From Burkholderia plantarii (lineage in GTDB: Bacteria; Pseudomonadota; Gammaproteobacteria; Burkholderiales; Burkholderiaceae), in assembly GCF_001411805.1 (NCBI RefSeq), contig NZ_CP007213.1:2356001-2420000 (forward strand): 64,000 nucleotides of DNA. Reading direction: 5' to 3'. Made by a program: the position numbers and the translations under genes. The notes below the pieces were generated by a model, which saw nothing but the letters and a program-made list of their open reading frames with translations, had not been told where the DNA came from and made no database searches. This document shows positions 7,603-16,317 of this stretch, in pieces (position 1 is the stretch's first letter; every line of letters begins with the position of its first letter).

Positions 7603-8703
7603 ATGCCAACGCTTTTCACTCCCATCCAGCTCGGCCGCTATGCGCTGAAGCACCGTGTCGTGCATGCACCGGTGACGCGGCTTCGTTCCGATCCCGACGA
7701 CACCCCGAGCGCCATGATGGTCGAGTACTACCGACAGCGCGCCAGCGATGGTGGTCTCCTGATATCGGAGTCGTCGCATACCCTGCGCAGCGGGCGCGGC
7801 TACCTCGGCGGCCCCGGCATCTACGAAGACCGGCATATCGCGGGCTGGAAGAAAATCGCCGACGCGGTCCATGAAAAGGGCGGCCGCATCTTCATGCAGA
7901 TCGTCCACGACGGCCGCCAGTCCCACGTCGACCTGACGGGCGGCACGCCGCCCGTGGCGCCATCCGTGGTTCCGTTCGAAACCCGGGTGCTCACGGCCAG
8001 GGGCTGGGTCCCGAACTCCCCTCACCGGGCGGCCGACATCGAGGAGGTACGCCTGTTGATCGATGCCTACCGCACCGCCGCGGAGCGCGCGCTGGAGGCC
8101 GGCGTCGACGGCGTGGAACTGCATTCGGCCAACGGCTATCTGGCGGACACCTTCCTGCAGGATGGCACCAACACACGCACCGACGACTACGGCGGCAGCA
8201 TCGAGAAGCGCGCCCGCTTCACGCTGGAGGCCGCGCGCGGCATGATCTCGGTGTTCGGCGCCGACCGCGTCGGCGTGCGCCTGTCCCCCAGCGGCAAGTG
8301 GGGCGCCATGTCGGATTCGTCGCCGCAGGACACGTTCCGTTACGTCGTCCGGCAACTCGATTCGATGGGCCTCGCCTACCTGCATCTGATCGAACCGCGC
8401 GTCATGGGCGTCGAGACGCTGGACGACAAGGCGGGGCCCGTGGCGTCGGAATACCTGCGGCAATTCTTCGACGGTCCGATCCTCTCCGCCGGCGGTTACG
8501 ACCGCGAGGGCGCCAATGCCGCGCTGCGAAGCGGCCATGCCGACCTGATCGCTTTCGGTCGCTATTTCACCTCCAATCCGGACCTGCCGGAGCGCCTGCG
8601 CCTGAACCTGCCGCTGGCGGACTACGACCGTTCGGCCTTCTGGGGCGGCGACGAGCACGGATATATCGACTTCCCGGCCTACGGCGCCGCGCGCGTCGAA
8701 TGA
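7603..8703 (+). CDS. Old Yellow Enzyme family FMN ene-reductase (His/Asn type)
   Basis: A 366-residue NADH:flavin oxidoreductase of the OYE/NemA group. Visible landmarks are 'HAPVTRLRS' (FMN-binding Thr), the substrate-binding pair in 'LHSANGYLADTFLQ' (His and Asn), 'TRTDDYGGS' after it, and C-terminal 'FGRYFTSNPDLPERL'. The family uses FMN and NAD(P)H to reduce alpha,beta-unsaturated carbonyls, nitro groups and nitrate esters. Compared with canonical members, the N-terminal 'VVHAPV' replaces the more common 'MAPL'. Cotranscribed with the upstream Gfo/Idh/MocA gene; a hairpin directly after the stop may end the unit. Confidence 0.88.
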   Translation: MPTLFTPIQLGRYALKHRVVHAPVTRLRSDPDDTPSAMMVEYYRQRASDGGLLISESSHTLRSGRGYLGGPGIYEDRHIAGWKKIADAVHEKGGRIFMQIVHDGRQSHVDLTGGTPPVAPSVVPFETRVLTARGWVPNSPHRAADIEEVRLLIDAYRTAAERALEAGVDGVELHSANGYLADTFLQDGTNTRTDDYGGSIEKRARFTLEAARGMISVFGADRVGVRLSPSGKWGAMSDSSPQDTFRYVVRQLDSMGLAYLHLIEPRVMGVETLDDKAGPVASEYLRQFFDGPILSAGGYDREGANAALRSGHADLIAFGRYFTSNPDLPERLRLNLPLADYDRSAFWGGDEHGYIDFPAYGAARVE

Positions 8704-8706
8704 ACA

Positions 8707-8736
8707 GTCCGGGGCCCCGCGACGGGGCTCCCGGAC
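8707..8736. terminator. GC-rich hairpin after the OYE gene
   Basis: GTCCGGGGCCCCG and CGGGGCTCCCGGAC fold around CGA with a single one-base bulge, starting three bases after the stop codon. No clear U-tract follows. The remaining sequence to 8815 shows no other feature. Confidence 0.5.
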
Positions 8737-8815
8737 GGGCTATTTCGAGCCGGCACGACCAGCCACTCGGCAAGCGCGAGCCGGCGCCCCGATGCGCGCC
8801 TCGCGCCGACGTCAC

Positions 8816-9931
8816 TCACCGTGCGCCGTGACGCGTATCGCCGAACACACCGGCATGCTGCGAAGGCGGTGCGCGCCAATAGGACGGTGCAGCCTGCACG
8901 CTTGCCCCCAGGACGGCGGCGGCATGCCATGCCCAACGCGGATCGAACAACATCGCGCGCGCCAGGGCCACGAAGTCGGCACGGCCGTCGGCCACGATGT
9001 CCTCCGCCTGATGCGGGTCGGTGATCAAGCCGACCGCAACGGTGGTGACACCGCTTTGCTTGCCGATGGCCTCGGCCAGATGCACCTGGTAACCGGGCGC
9101 CACCGGGATCTGCTGGCGCGGCGATATCCCCCCCGAAGAGGCCGTGATCCAGTCCACCCCCAGTTCCTCGAGGCGGTTGGCCAGCACGACGCTCTGGTCG
9201 AGGTCCCAGCCGCCGTCCACCCAGTCGGTGGCGGAGATCTTGACGCCGATCGGGAATCCGGCCGGCAGCGCCTCGCGGACCGCCGCCACGATCTCCAGCG
9301 GATAGCGCATGCGATTGTCCAACGAGCCGCCGTATGCGTCGTCCCGATGGTTGGAGACGGGCGACAGGAACTGGTGCAGCAGGTAGCCATGCGCGAAATG
9401 CAACTCGATACCGTCCACGCCGAGACGCAGGGCGCGCCGGGCCGATTCGACGAAGGCCGCCCGGATGCGCCGCATGCCGGCGTGGTCCAGGGCTTGCGGC
9501 GGCACCTCGTGTTCCCGTTGGGACAGCGCCGACGGCGCCACCGCGATCCAGCCGCGATCGTCGGACGCCAGCTGTTGCCCGCCCTGCCAGGGCTCCGCGC
9601 TGGAGGCCTTGCGCCCGGCATGGCCCAGTTGCAGCAGCAGCCTGGTCCACGGCGCGACCGCTCGCGCCGCCTCGATGACCTTGCCGAGGGCGGCTTCGGT
9701 ATCGTCGTCCCACAAGCCGAGATCGCCCGGGGTAATCCGTCCTTCCGGCAATACCGCCGTGGCCTCGACGAAGACCGCGGCCGCGCCGGAAGCGGCCAGG
9801 CCACCCACGTGGACCACATGCCAGGCAGTCGCCGCGCCGTTCTCGGCCACGTACTGGCACATGGGCGAGACCAGGATGCGATTGGGCAGCGCCAGCGATC
9901 CCAGCGCGTACGAGGAAAACAGTGCGCTCAT
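8816..9931 (-). CDS. YqjM/XenA-like OYE family oxidoreductase (His/His type)
   Basis: A 371-residue OYE-family flavoenzyme of the 'thermophilic-like' class. The N-terminal 'LVSPMCQYVAENG' holds the redox-modulating Cys25 found in YqjM and XenA. The substrate-binding pair is His/His ('LHFAHGYLLHQFLSP') rather than His/Asn. Further landmarks are 'GIKISATDW' (as VGVKISATDW), 'ASSGGISPRQQIPVAPGYQV' and 'ALARAMLFDPRWAWHAA'. Family members reduce enones, nitro compounds and nitrate esters with NAD(P)H. It follows a second OYE gene on the same strand after nine bases, so the two form an operon. Confidence 0.88.
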   Translation of the reverse strand: MSALFSSYALGSLALPNRILVSPMCQYVAENGAATAWHVVHVGGLAASGAAAVFVEATAVLPEGRITPGDLGLWDDDTEAALGKVIEAARAVAPWTRLLLQLGHAGRKASSAEPWQGGQQLASDDRGWIAVAPSALSQREHEVPPQALDHAGMRRIRAAFVESARRALRLGVDGIELHFAHGYLLHQFLSPVSNHRDDAYGGSLDNRMRYPLEIVAAVREALPAGFPIGVKISATDWVDGGWDLDQSVVLANRLEELGVDWITASSGGISPRQQIPVAPGYQVHLAEAIGKQSGVTTVAVGLITDPHQAEDIVADGRADFVALARAMLFDPRWAWHAAAVLGASVQAAPSYWRAPPSQHAGVFGDTRHGAR

Positions 9932-9940
9932 CGCGGCTCC

Positions 9941-11044
9941 TCAGGCTGCCCTGGCTTCTTGATGGAACGGATAGTCGGTGTAGCCGACCTCGGTACCGCC
10001 GAAGAACGAAGGACGATCGTATGCGTTCAGCGGCCAGTTGTTGCGAATGCGCTCGGGCAAGTCCGGGTTCGCGATGAAGTGGCGGCCGAATGCGACGGCG
10101 TCCGCCGCGCCGCTGTCGACGATGGCTTCGGCCTTGGGGCCGTCGAAGCCACCGGCCGCCACGATCACCCCCTTGAAGAACCTGCGCATCAGCGGCGCGG
10201 CCACCGGCTCCGGATTCTTCGTCTCGTCGTCGACGTTGCCCAGCACCCGCGGCTCGATCAGATGCAGGTAGGCCAGGCCGCGCTTGTCCAGTTCGGCGGC
10301 GGCATGGGTAAACAGCGCCTCCGGATTGCTGTCGCCCATGTCTCCCCAGGTTCCGCCGGGCCCCAGGCGAACGGCCACCCGTTCGTTGCCCCAGACCGAG
10401 ATCAGCGCATCGGTGACTTCCAGCAGGAAGCGGACGCGGTTGGGGATGGTGCCGCCGTACCGGTCGGTGCGCTGGTTCGCGTTGTCCTGCAGGAACTGGT
10501 CGACCAGATAGCCGTTGGCGCCGTGCAGTTCCACGCCGTCGAAGCCGGCCTGCAGCCCGCGCCGGGCGGCGGCCCGGAACGCCTCGACGATCTCGGCGAT
10601 CTCGGCGATTTCCAGGGCGCGCGGCGGCGTATTGGGCACCCAGCCGGCTTCGGTGTAGGCCACGCCCCCGTGCTCGACGGCCGACGGCGCGACCGGTTGG
10701 CCGCCACCCGGCTGCAGCTGGCTGTTGGACTGGCGGCCGGCATGGTACAGCTGCAGGAAGATCAGGCCGCCCTTGGCGTGAACCGCGTCGGTCACCTTCT
10801 TCCATCCGGCGATCTGGCTGTCGTCGTACAGCCCGGGCGCGCCGAGATAACCGTTGCCGTTGGGCGCCGCAATGGTTGCCTCGCCGATGATCAGGCCGCC
10901 CCTGGATGCGCGCTGGCCGTAGTATTCGGCCATCAGGTCGCCGGGCACGGCACCGCTTTCGGCGCGCATGCGGGTCAGGGGCGCCATGATCACGCGGTGC
11001 GCCAGACGGTGGGGACCGACCTTGAGAGAAGTCATGATTTTCAT
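9941..11044 (-). CDS. NemA-like OYE family ene-reductase
   Basis: A 367-residue flavin ene-reductase very close in pattern to N-ethylmaleimide reductase. It shows 'IMAPLTRMRAESG', 'EATIAAPNGNGYLGAPGLYDD', the His/Asn pair in 'LHGANGYLVDQFLQDNANQRTD', and 'FGRHFIANPDLPERIR' near the end. Expected chemistry is FMN/NADPH reduction of maleimides, enals, nitroaromatics and nitrate esters. The start at 11044 (MKIMTSLKVGPH) has AAGGAACT upstream; the open frame beyond it lacks family sequence. First gene of a two-OYE operon transcribed away from the LysR gene at 11388. Confidence 0.9.
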   Translation of the reverse strand: MKIMTSLKVGPHRLAHRVIMAPLTRMRAESGAVPGDLMAEYYGQRASRGGLIIGEATIAAPNGNGYLGAPGLYDDSQIAGWKKVTDAVHAKGGLIFLQLYHAGRQSNSQLQPGGGQPVAPSAVEHGGVAYTEAGWVPNTPPRALEIAEIAEIVEAFRAAARRGLQAGFDGVELHGANGYLVDQFLQDNANQRTDRYGGTIPNRVRFLLEVTDALISVWGNERVAVRLGPGGTWGDMGDSNPEALFTHAAAELDKRGLAYLHLIEPRVLGNVDDETKNPEPVAAPLMRRFFKGVIVAAGGFDGPKAEAIVDSGAADAVAFGRHFIANPDLPERIRNNWPLNAYDRPSFFGGTEVGYTDYPFHQEARAA

Positions 11045-11163
11045 GCGAGTTCCTTGGGATTCGATAGGGATGGGCACGCTGCCCGGCGAGCACGCCGGTT
11101 CGGCCGATGCGGATCGAGAGCTAGTGTAGTAACGGCCGTCGCAAACCAGAACCCGGAACGGCA

Positions 11164-11178
11164 TCCGAACATTTCGGA
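11164..11178. promoter_or_regulatory. Inverted repeat upstream of the OYE operon
   Basis: TCCGAA-CAT-TTCGGA is a perfect 6-3-6 dyad, 120-134 bp upstream of the NemA-like start. Its arms share the TTCGGA core with the large palindrome at 6251-6280, but the spacing differs. It may be an operator for the neighbouring LysR regulator or another factor. Confidence 0.35.
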
Positions 11179-11304
11179 ATAAAAGTCCGGAATCGGGGGG
11201 AACGATAGCCGGGGCGTCCGGGACCGGCCGCCGCCGGTTTGCGCTACCGGCGGGCGGCCGCGTGACCACGCGGCCCCTCGCGTACGCGGCGCGCCGCCGC
11301 CTCG

Positions 11305-11359
11305 CGCCGACAATTGTCGGTGTTCCGGAAATCGGCTAAGGTAGGCGCCGACAATCGTC
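11305..11359 (+). promoter_or_regulatory. Promoter of the LysR gene with two repeated operator-like boxes
   Basis: CGCCGACAATTGTCGG (11305-11320; its last 14 bases are a perfect palindrome) and CGCCGACAATCGTC (11346-11359) start 41 bp apart, about four helical turns. Between and overlapping them I see a plausible promoter: TTGTCG (11314-11319), a 17-bp spacer and TAAGGT (11337-11342). The first box covers the -35 and the second sits at the expected transcription start, a layout that suits repression. Confidence 0.5.
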
Positions 11360-11387
11360 CTCAATGGCAATGCAAGGATTCCGCCGA

Positions 11388-12272
11388 ATGGATAGCCTGA
11401 GCGGTATTTCGATGTTCGTACAGGTTGCGGAAACACGCAGTTTCACCGAGGCCGCGCGCATATTGGGCGTGTCCGCATCGGCGGTGGGCAAGAGCATCGG
11501 CAGGCTGGAAGAGCGGCTGCGCGTGCGCCTTTTTCACCGCAGCACGCGCAGCATCACCCTCACGGCGGAGGGCGCGCTGTTCCTGGAGCGGTGCCGCCGC
11601 ATCCTCGGCGAACTCGACGCGGCCGAGTCGGAGCTGTCCCATGCCGCCGGCTCGCCCCGCGGGAAGCTGAAAGTCGGCATACCGCAGTTGAACAAGTTGT
11701 TCATGCCGGTGTTCGACAGCTTCATGCAGCGCTACCCCGACATCGATCTGGATATCGACATGTCCGACCGCATGGTCGACGTCATCGAGGAAGGCTTCGA
11801 CATCGTCGTGCGCACCGGCGAGCAGCACGACTCGCGTCTCGTCGTCCGGAAGATGGGCGCGTGCGCGCACGTGCTGGTGGCGACGCCCGGTTATCTGGAA
11901 CGCCACGGCGAGCCGCGGCATCCGTCGGAGCTGGTCCGCCACATGTGCCTGCAGCATCGCTTCCCGGCGACGGGAAAACTCGAGCGGTGGCCGTTCCTGC
12001 TCGACGAGTCGGAGCCCGACGTCGTGCTCCCTGAAACAATGACGGCCAACACCATCGAGCCGCTTGCCTATTCCGTGTTGCAAGGCCGCGGGATCGCCTT
12101 CCTGCCCGCTTTCCTGGTGCGGGATGCACTGGACAACGGGCAGCTGCGCACCGTGCTCGACGACTATCTCGATCGCACCGTCGAATTCCGGATGCTTTGG
12201 CCGGCGAGCCGCTATGCGTCTCCGAAGCTGCGCGTCTTCATCGACCACCTGATCCACCATCTCAAGATCTAG
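11388..12272 (+). CDS. LysR-family transcriptional regulator
   Basis: A 294-residue LTTR. The N-terminal winged helix-turn-helix reads 'FVQVAETRSFTEAARILGVSASAVGKSIGRLEERL', followed by 'LFHRSTRSITLTAEG' and a periplasmic-binding-like effector domain. It resembles the DmlR/AaeR branch. The ATG at 11388 is preferred: AAGGATTCCGCCGA precedes it and the protein then starts MDSLSGISMF as this branch does; two upstream in-frame ATGs (11364, 11370) are less likely. It is divergent from the two-OYE operon, the usual arrangement for an LTTR and its target, so it may activate those reductases. Inducer unknown. Confidence 0.88.
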   Translation: MDSLSGISMFVQVAETRSFTEAARILGVSASAVGKSIGRLEERLRVRLFHRSTRSITLTAEGALFLERCRRILGELDAAESELSHAAGSPRGKLKVGIPQLNKLFMPVFDSFMQRYPDIDLDIDMSDRMVDVIEEGFDIVVRTGEQHDSRLVVRKMGACAHVLVATPGYLERHGEPRHPSELVRHMCLQHRFPATGKLERWPFLLDESEPDVVLPETMTANTIEPLAYSVLQGRGIAFLPAFLVRDALDNGQLRTVLDDYLDRTVEFRMLWPASRYASPKLRVFIDHLIHHLKI

Positions 12273-12329
12273 CCCCGCGCGGCAACCGCGTGACCGGCAT
12301 TCGCGAATGGCGTGCGGGGGCGGCGCCCC

Positions 12330-12977
12330 TCAAGCCGCGTCCGGCTGATTCTGCGGCAACGCCGCCGCAAACGCGGGATCGTCGAGACAGTCACGGGCAA
12401 TTCGCGCGACCCGCTGAAACGAATCGGCCTGCACCCCGTTATTCAGCGCGCTGACGAACTGAGGCACGAGAAACGCGTCGGCCAGCGTCGGTGCCTGGCC
12501 GAGACAATATCGTCCCGCCCGATCCGCGCGCTGCAGCGTTACCTCGATCGCGCCGAGCCCCTCGCGGATCCAGTGTTGCACCCAGGTCCGGCGCGCCTCG
12601 CCGTCGAGCGCGAAGCGGCTGCCGAGAAAGCGCGGCACGCGAAGCGAATGCAGCGGATGAATGTCGCTCGCGAGCGCGGCCATCAGGCTGCGCACGTAGG
12701 CGCGCTCGTTCGCCTCGCGCGGCAACAGCGGTCGCGTTGGATACCGCTCCTCCAGATACTCGCAGATCGCGATCGATTGCGTGATGCGCTGGCCGTCGTC
12801 GGTCACGAGCACGGGCAGCATCCGTTGCGGATTGATCGCCTCGAAGGCCGACGTATTGTGCTCGCCGTCGCCGCGCAGCAGGTCGACGGCAACGGTCTGG
12901 TACGACAGGCCCTTCAACGCCAGCGCGATCCGCACGCGGAACGACGCCGTCGAGCGAAAGTGGGAATACAGCTGCAT
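12330..12977 (-). CDS. maiA: Zeta-class glutathione transferase / maleylacetoacetate isomerase-like
   Basis: A 215-residue protein with the bacterial MaiA N-terminus: 'LYSHFRSTASFRVRIALALKGL' pattern (glutathione-activating Ser in the RS-x-AS-x-RVR motif), then 'NPQRMLPVLVTDDGQRITQSIAICEYLEE', the cis-Pro and Ser of the thioredoxin-like G-site. The all-helical C-terminal domain contains 'YCLGQAPTLADAFLVPQF'. MaiA isomerises maleylacetoacetate with glutathione in tyrosine breakdown. Here no other tyrosine-catabolic gene is present; it is the last gene of the leftward operon of a biosynthetic cluster (18 bp after the cupin). A tailoring role such as cis-trans isomerisation or glutathione addition is therefore as likely. 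The gene symbol reflects sequence family only. Confidence 0.78.
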   Translation of the reverse strand: MQLYSHFRSTASFRVRIALALKGLSYQTVAVDLLRGDGEHNTSAFEAINPQRMLPVLVTDDGQRITQSIAICEYLEERYPTRPLLPREANERAYVRSLMAALASDIHPLHSLRVPRFLGSRFALDGEARRTWVQHWIREGLGAIEVTLQRADRAGRYCLGQAPTLADAFLVPQFVSALNNGVQADSFQRVARIARDCLDDPAFAAALPQNQPDAA

Positions 12978-12995
12978 GAGAAGCTCCCGCGCCGC

Positions 12996-13499
12996 TCAAC
13001 TGCCGGCGTAAGTGAGATGAATGGGCTGGCCGGGCTCCGCACGCGCGAGATTGCCAAGCGCTGCGTTCTGCGGCACGTTTTGCAGCGCGTACAGCTCGAG
13101 CGCGACGAGACCGTCGCGATTGTCGATGGCATGCGAGCACCAGGCCGGCACGAACACCCAGTCGCCGGGTGAGATGGCAAGGCGCCCGACCGCGTCATCG
13201 AGGAGCAGGCAGCCCTGCCCGCTCAGCACCGAATACAGATGCCAGAAGGAATGGCTGTGAAGCGGCGCATGCATCCCCGGTTCGACGCGCTGCGCCGTCA
13301 GCGACAGGCCCGGCGCGGCCTCGGTGGCGTCGCGCGTTGCGGCGCGCGTCAGCGCCACGGAGCCGCGCGCGTGGCGCGGCTGCAGGCCGACGGTGCGCCA
13401 TGTGGCATCGCGGCGCCAGATGGCGGGCGCCTCGGGCAATGGTCGCGTGCCGTCGAGATAGGCGGAAAACGACATGAACGTCCCCTCTTGGATTGGCAT
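12996..13499 (-). CDS. Cupin-domain protein
   Basis: A 167-residue single-domain cupin. The first cupin motif appears as 'PLHSHSFWHLYSVLSGQGCLLLDD' and the second as 'ISPGDWVFVPAWCSHAIDN', giving three likely metal-binding His residues. Cupins bind Fe, Mn, Zn or Ni and act as dioxygenases, isomerases, cyclases or N-N bond-forming catalysts. Two starts are possible: ATG 13499 (GGAGG six bases upstream, chosen) and ATG 13475 (AGAGGGG upstream, product MSFSAYLDG). Located in the leftward operon between the FAD protein and the glutathione transferase. Cupins recur in clusters that make N-oxygenated or N-N-bonded metabolites, which fits the AurF-type oxygenase across the divergent promoter. Confidence 0.75.
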   Translation of the reverse strand: MPIQEGTFMSFSAYLDGTRPLPEAPAIWRRDATWRTVGLQPRHARGSVALTRAATRDATEAAPGLSLTAQRVEPGMHAPLHSHSFWHLYSVLSGQGCLLLDDAVGRLAISPGDWVFVPAWCSHAIDNRDGLVALELYALQNVPQNAALGNLARAEPGQPIHLTYAGS

Positions 13500-13573
13500 C
13501 GAAGGCCTCCGTTTCGAATCATGACCGGCACCCCGCTCGCGAGAGCCGGGCGTGCCGCAGCGCCCCGCCTCGC

Positions 13574-15454
13574 TCAACCGTCTAGCGACAACACGGCCGG
13601 AAGCGCCCGCGCCAGCGTGGCTGTCCCGGTCGCCGTACCGCCAAGCGCCGCGAACAGGCCCTGGACACAGGTTTCGGCATCGAGCGTGAGCCGCGACTTG
13701 CGGCCCGGGCGCGGCAGTTCCTGCGTGTAGTAATGCGGGCCCTCGACCGGATAGCCGATCGCCCAGATGCACGGATTGACGGCACCGTCGCGCCCGATCA
13801 CGTGGTTCGACCCGGCGATGTCGATGCCGCCCGGCCGATAACCGCCGTTGCGGTAAGGACGAATCAGGCCGCGCGCCAGCAGGTTGGCGACGAGTTCGGA
13901 GCGGTCGGACTCCGGATGGAACACGTCGATACGAGAGAACACCAGCACGTCGGCATGGCGCCGTTCGACGCCGTGCCCGAAACGCGATTCGATCGCGAAG
14001 CGGGCCGCCTGCCGATCGTGGACCACGCTGGCCCCCGGCCCGCCAGCGACGTCGAGCAGGCCCTGGTCGATCAGCGTCAGCCATTCGAGGTTGCGATGCC
14101 GGGGCGGCCCGAATACGATCCGGTTCAGCGTATTGACGAACTGCTCGGTGAACACGCGGTTCGAATCAGGCGTGAAGCCGCCGAATTCCGCGGCATGGCG
14201 GAACTGTTCGCGCAGATCGCGCAGCACGTCGGTCGCCGCCTTGAGCGGGCTCCCGACGTTGCCCTTGTCGACCTCGACGAGATCGTCGACGAGAAAACCG
14301 CGGAAAAATTCGCGGTAGCGCTGCAGATCGTCGAAACGGCGCGTGCCGACCGGATCGAGAATCGCCTCGATCGCCTCGCGCGCCGCCGCGTCGAACACAA
14401 AGGTGCCGGGCGCCGGTTCGCGGCCGGTGCGCGCCATCTGGCTCGCGTAGGCCATGTCGGCCATCACCAGCGGCATCAGCTCCGTGACGAAATCGATGCG
14501 CGGGTCGCCGCGCGCCGAGCGAGCCTGCTCGCGCAGCCGTGCAATCGCCTCCATGGTCAGGAAGCGCGGCGTATAGCGGCCCGCGGCGCCTTTCTGGTTG
14601 ATCGCGCGCGCCGAAAACGGCAGGCCGCTGCGCGAGAACAGCAGCATGGCGGGCTCGCGGCCCGAGCGCTCGTAGCGCAGTTTCCCGTCCCGCCGGACGA
14701 ACCGCCCACCGCGCCCCACCGTCAGATGCGAGACCACGTCGTGAGCGGTCAGGCCCATGCCCTGGATCGCGACCGTGGCATCGGGCGAGATCCGGCCGAG
14801 TCGCTCGGCCGGATAGGCGTGCGAGAGGAAATCGAGCCGGTCGTTGCGGGCGCCGAGTGCCGTCACGAACGCCTCGTGCGCGAGATCGGCCTGATCGGGC
14901 TTGCGCTTGCCGTGGCCGGTCGTCAGCATCAGATAGTCGGTTTGCAGCGTGGCGCCGCCGGCCAGATGCACCACGAACCCGTGCCCCGCCGGCTCGACGT
15001 CGAGCGCCGCGCGCCGGTGGTGGCACACCGTCACGTTCGCCGGCAAGGCGCGCACGATGCGATCGAACGCGGCCGAGAAATACCGGCCGAGCAACTGGCG
15101 CGGCAGATAGTGCTGCTCGCCGATCTCCTCCCCGTGCGGGGCGCCGGTGGGATGGAACGCGCCATCGAAATGCCGGTAGCCGGCCTGACGCGCCCATTCG
15201 ATGAAGCTCGGCGCGGCCGCGCCGCCAACCGCGTTGTCGGGCGGAAAGATCGTCACCTGGCTGGCGAGCGTGTTGGTCAGCAGGTGCCACGGTTGCGTAT
15301 CGTAGTGGGTCCCCTGTCCGCATTCGCCGGGGTCGACGACGTGGACACGAATCGGGACCTCGCTCCGATGCGCGTGCAAATGCTGCGCCAGGCGCTCCAG
15401 CAGGCTGACGCCGCGTGGCCCCATGCCGATCACGGTCAGCGTGATGTCGTTCAT
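13574..15454 (-). CDS. Large FAD/NAD(P)-binding protein (FAD-NAD(P)-binding PF13454-like)
   Basis: A 626-residue flavoprotein-type enzyme. The N-terminus 'TLTVIGMGPRGVSLLERLA' is a GxGxxG FAD-binding fold as in the FAD-NAD(P)-binding family. It is followed by 'YDTQPWHLLTNTLASQVTIFP', a conserved stretch of the same family, and a second nucleotide-binding element around 'VAIQGMGLTAHDVVSHL' near residue 227. The C-terminal part 'INPCIWAIGYPVEGPHYYTQ' (written VNPCIWAIG in the sequence) closes the FAD fold. Members are uncharacterised oxidases or hydroxylases often found in natural-product clusters. It starts 11 bp downstream of the hydrolase gene, so they share a transcript. I infer an oxidative tailoring role; the reaction is unknown. 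Confidence 0.72.
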   Translation of the reverse strand: MNDITLTVIGMGPRGVSLLERLAQHLHAHRSEVPIRVHVVDPGECGQGTHYDTQPWHLLTNTLASQVTIFPPDNAVGGAAAPSFIEWARQAGYRHFDGAFHPTGAPHGEEIGEQHYLPRQLLGRYFSAAFDRIVRALPANVTVCHHRRAALDVEPAGHGFVVHLAGGATLQTDYLMLTTGHGKRKPDQADLAHEAFVTALGARNDRLDFLSHAYPAERLGRISPDATVAIQGMGLTAHDVVSHLTVGRGGRFVRRDGKLRYERSGREPAMLLFSRSGLPFSARAINQKGAAGRYTPRFLTMEAIARLREQARSARGDPRIDFVTELMPLVMADMAYASQMARTGREPAPGTFVFDAAAREAIEAILDPVGTRRFDDLQRYREFFRGFLVDDLVEVDKGNVGSPLKAATDVLRDLREQFRHAAEFGGFTPDSNRVFTEQFVNTLNRIVFGPPRHRNLEWLTLIDQGLLDVAGGPGASVVHDRQAARFAIESRFGHGVERRHADVLVFSRIDVFHPESDRSELVANLLARGLIRPYRNGGYRPGGIDIAGSNHVIGRDGAVNPCIWAIGYPVEGPHYYTQELPRPGRKSRLTLDAETCVQGLFAALGGTATGTATLARALPAVLSLDG

Positions 15455-15465
15455 CGTCGCCCCCC

Positions 15466-16317
15466 TCAGACCGGCTCGCCCGCGAGCGTCGGCTGGCGCT
15501 CGACGGCGGCCTGACCGGCGAGCGGCGGTTCGTGCAGCAGCGCGGTGTCAGGGTCACCGGGCCAGCGCGGAAAGGTGCTCAGCACCGCAGGATCGTGGCC
15601 CGGGATGACGTGGTCGGGGCCATCGGCCAGCGCATCGATGCGCGCATAGCCTTCGAGCATCCGCGCGACGTCGGCCACCAGCGGGAACGGCCGCCGCTCG
15701 CGAATGTTGGCCCAATAATGCGCGCCGTCGCTGGCGATGACGAGGTGGCCGCGCCGCGTGCTTACCCGCACGACCTGCTGGCCGAGCGTATGACCGCCGA
15801 TCAGGTGCAGCGAGACGCCCGGCGCCAGTTCGGCGTCGCCGTCGTGGAACACGAGGCGCCCGTCGTAGAGGTGGCGCACCGCGGCGATCACGTCTTGCCG
15901 CTCGAACGGCCGGCGCAGCAGTTCGTGGCACATGCAGCGACCGGTGCAGTACTGCATCTCCAGGTCCTGTACGTGAAACCGCGCATTTGAAAACAGGTCG
16001 AAATTGCCCGCGTGATCATAATGCATGTGGGTAATGACGACATCACTGACCTTGGCCGCATCGATTCCAACGCGTTCCAGCGCCGCGCCGGGCGAACGCA
16101 GAAACACGCGGTGGCGCCTTGCCGCCATTTCCGAAGTGAAACCGGTATCGACCACGATTACGCGCTGGCCGTCGCGAATCGCCCAAATAAAATAATCCTG
16201 CGGCATCGGGCCGTCATGGCCGTCGTAAAACAGGTAATTCTCGCGTGCCGTCCGGTCGGGCTGCACGGCATATCGCAAGGCAAATACCTCGTGGTTGGGG
16301 GCAAGCGGGGAAATCAT
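15466..16317 (-). CDS. Metallo-beta-lactamase-fold hydrolase (AHL-lactonase-like)
   Basis: A 283-residue MBL-fold protein. The zinc motif HxHxDH is present as 'THMHYDHAGN' (His97, His99, Asp101, His102). Further ligand candidates are His in 'GGHTLGQQ', Asp in 'IASDGAHYW' and His in 'IPGHDP'. The overall pattern follows the AiiA/AttM group of N-acyl homoserine lactonases, which open lactone rings. The start at 16317 has AAGGTGA seven bases upstream. Second gene of the leftward operon, 93 bp after the methyltransferase. Within a biosynthetic cluster it could hydrolyse a lactone, ester or thioester intermediate; quorum quenching is an alternative that I cannot exclude. Confidence 0.8.
   Translation of the reverse strand: MISPLAPNHEVFALRYAVQPDRTARENYLFYDGHDGPMPQDYFIWAIRDGQRVIVVDTGFTSEMAARRHRVFLRSPGAALERVGIDAAKVSDVVITHMHYDHAGNFDLFSNARFHVQDLEMQYCTGRCMCHELLRRPFERQDVIAAVRHLYDGRLVFHDGDAELAPGVSLHLIGGHTLGQQVVRVSTRRGHLVIASDGAHYWANIRERRPFPLVADVARMLEGYARIDALADGPDHVIPGHDPAVLSTFPRWPGDPDTALLHEPPLAGQAAVERQPTLAGEPV

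Noticed and set aside
12330..12977. Evidence for a tyrosine/homogentisate degradation operon from the MaiA-like gene
   Set aside because: No fumarylacetoacetase or homogentisate dioxygenase gene is nearby; operon context points to a tailoring role instead.
15466..16317. Quorum-quenching lactonase as the main role of the MBL-fold protein
   Set aside because: The motif fits AHL lactonases, but the gene is embedded in a biosynthetic operon and no luxI/luxR pair is in the window; kept as hydrolase of unknown substrate.
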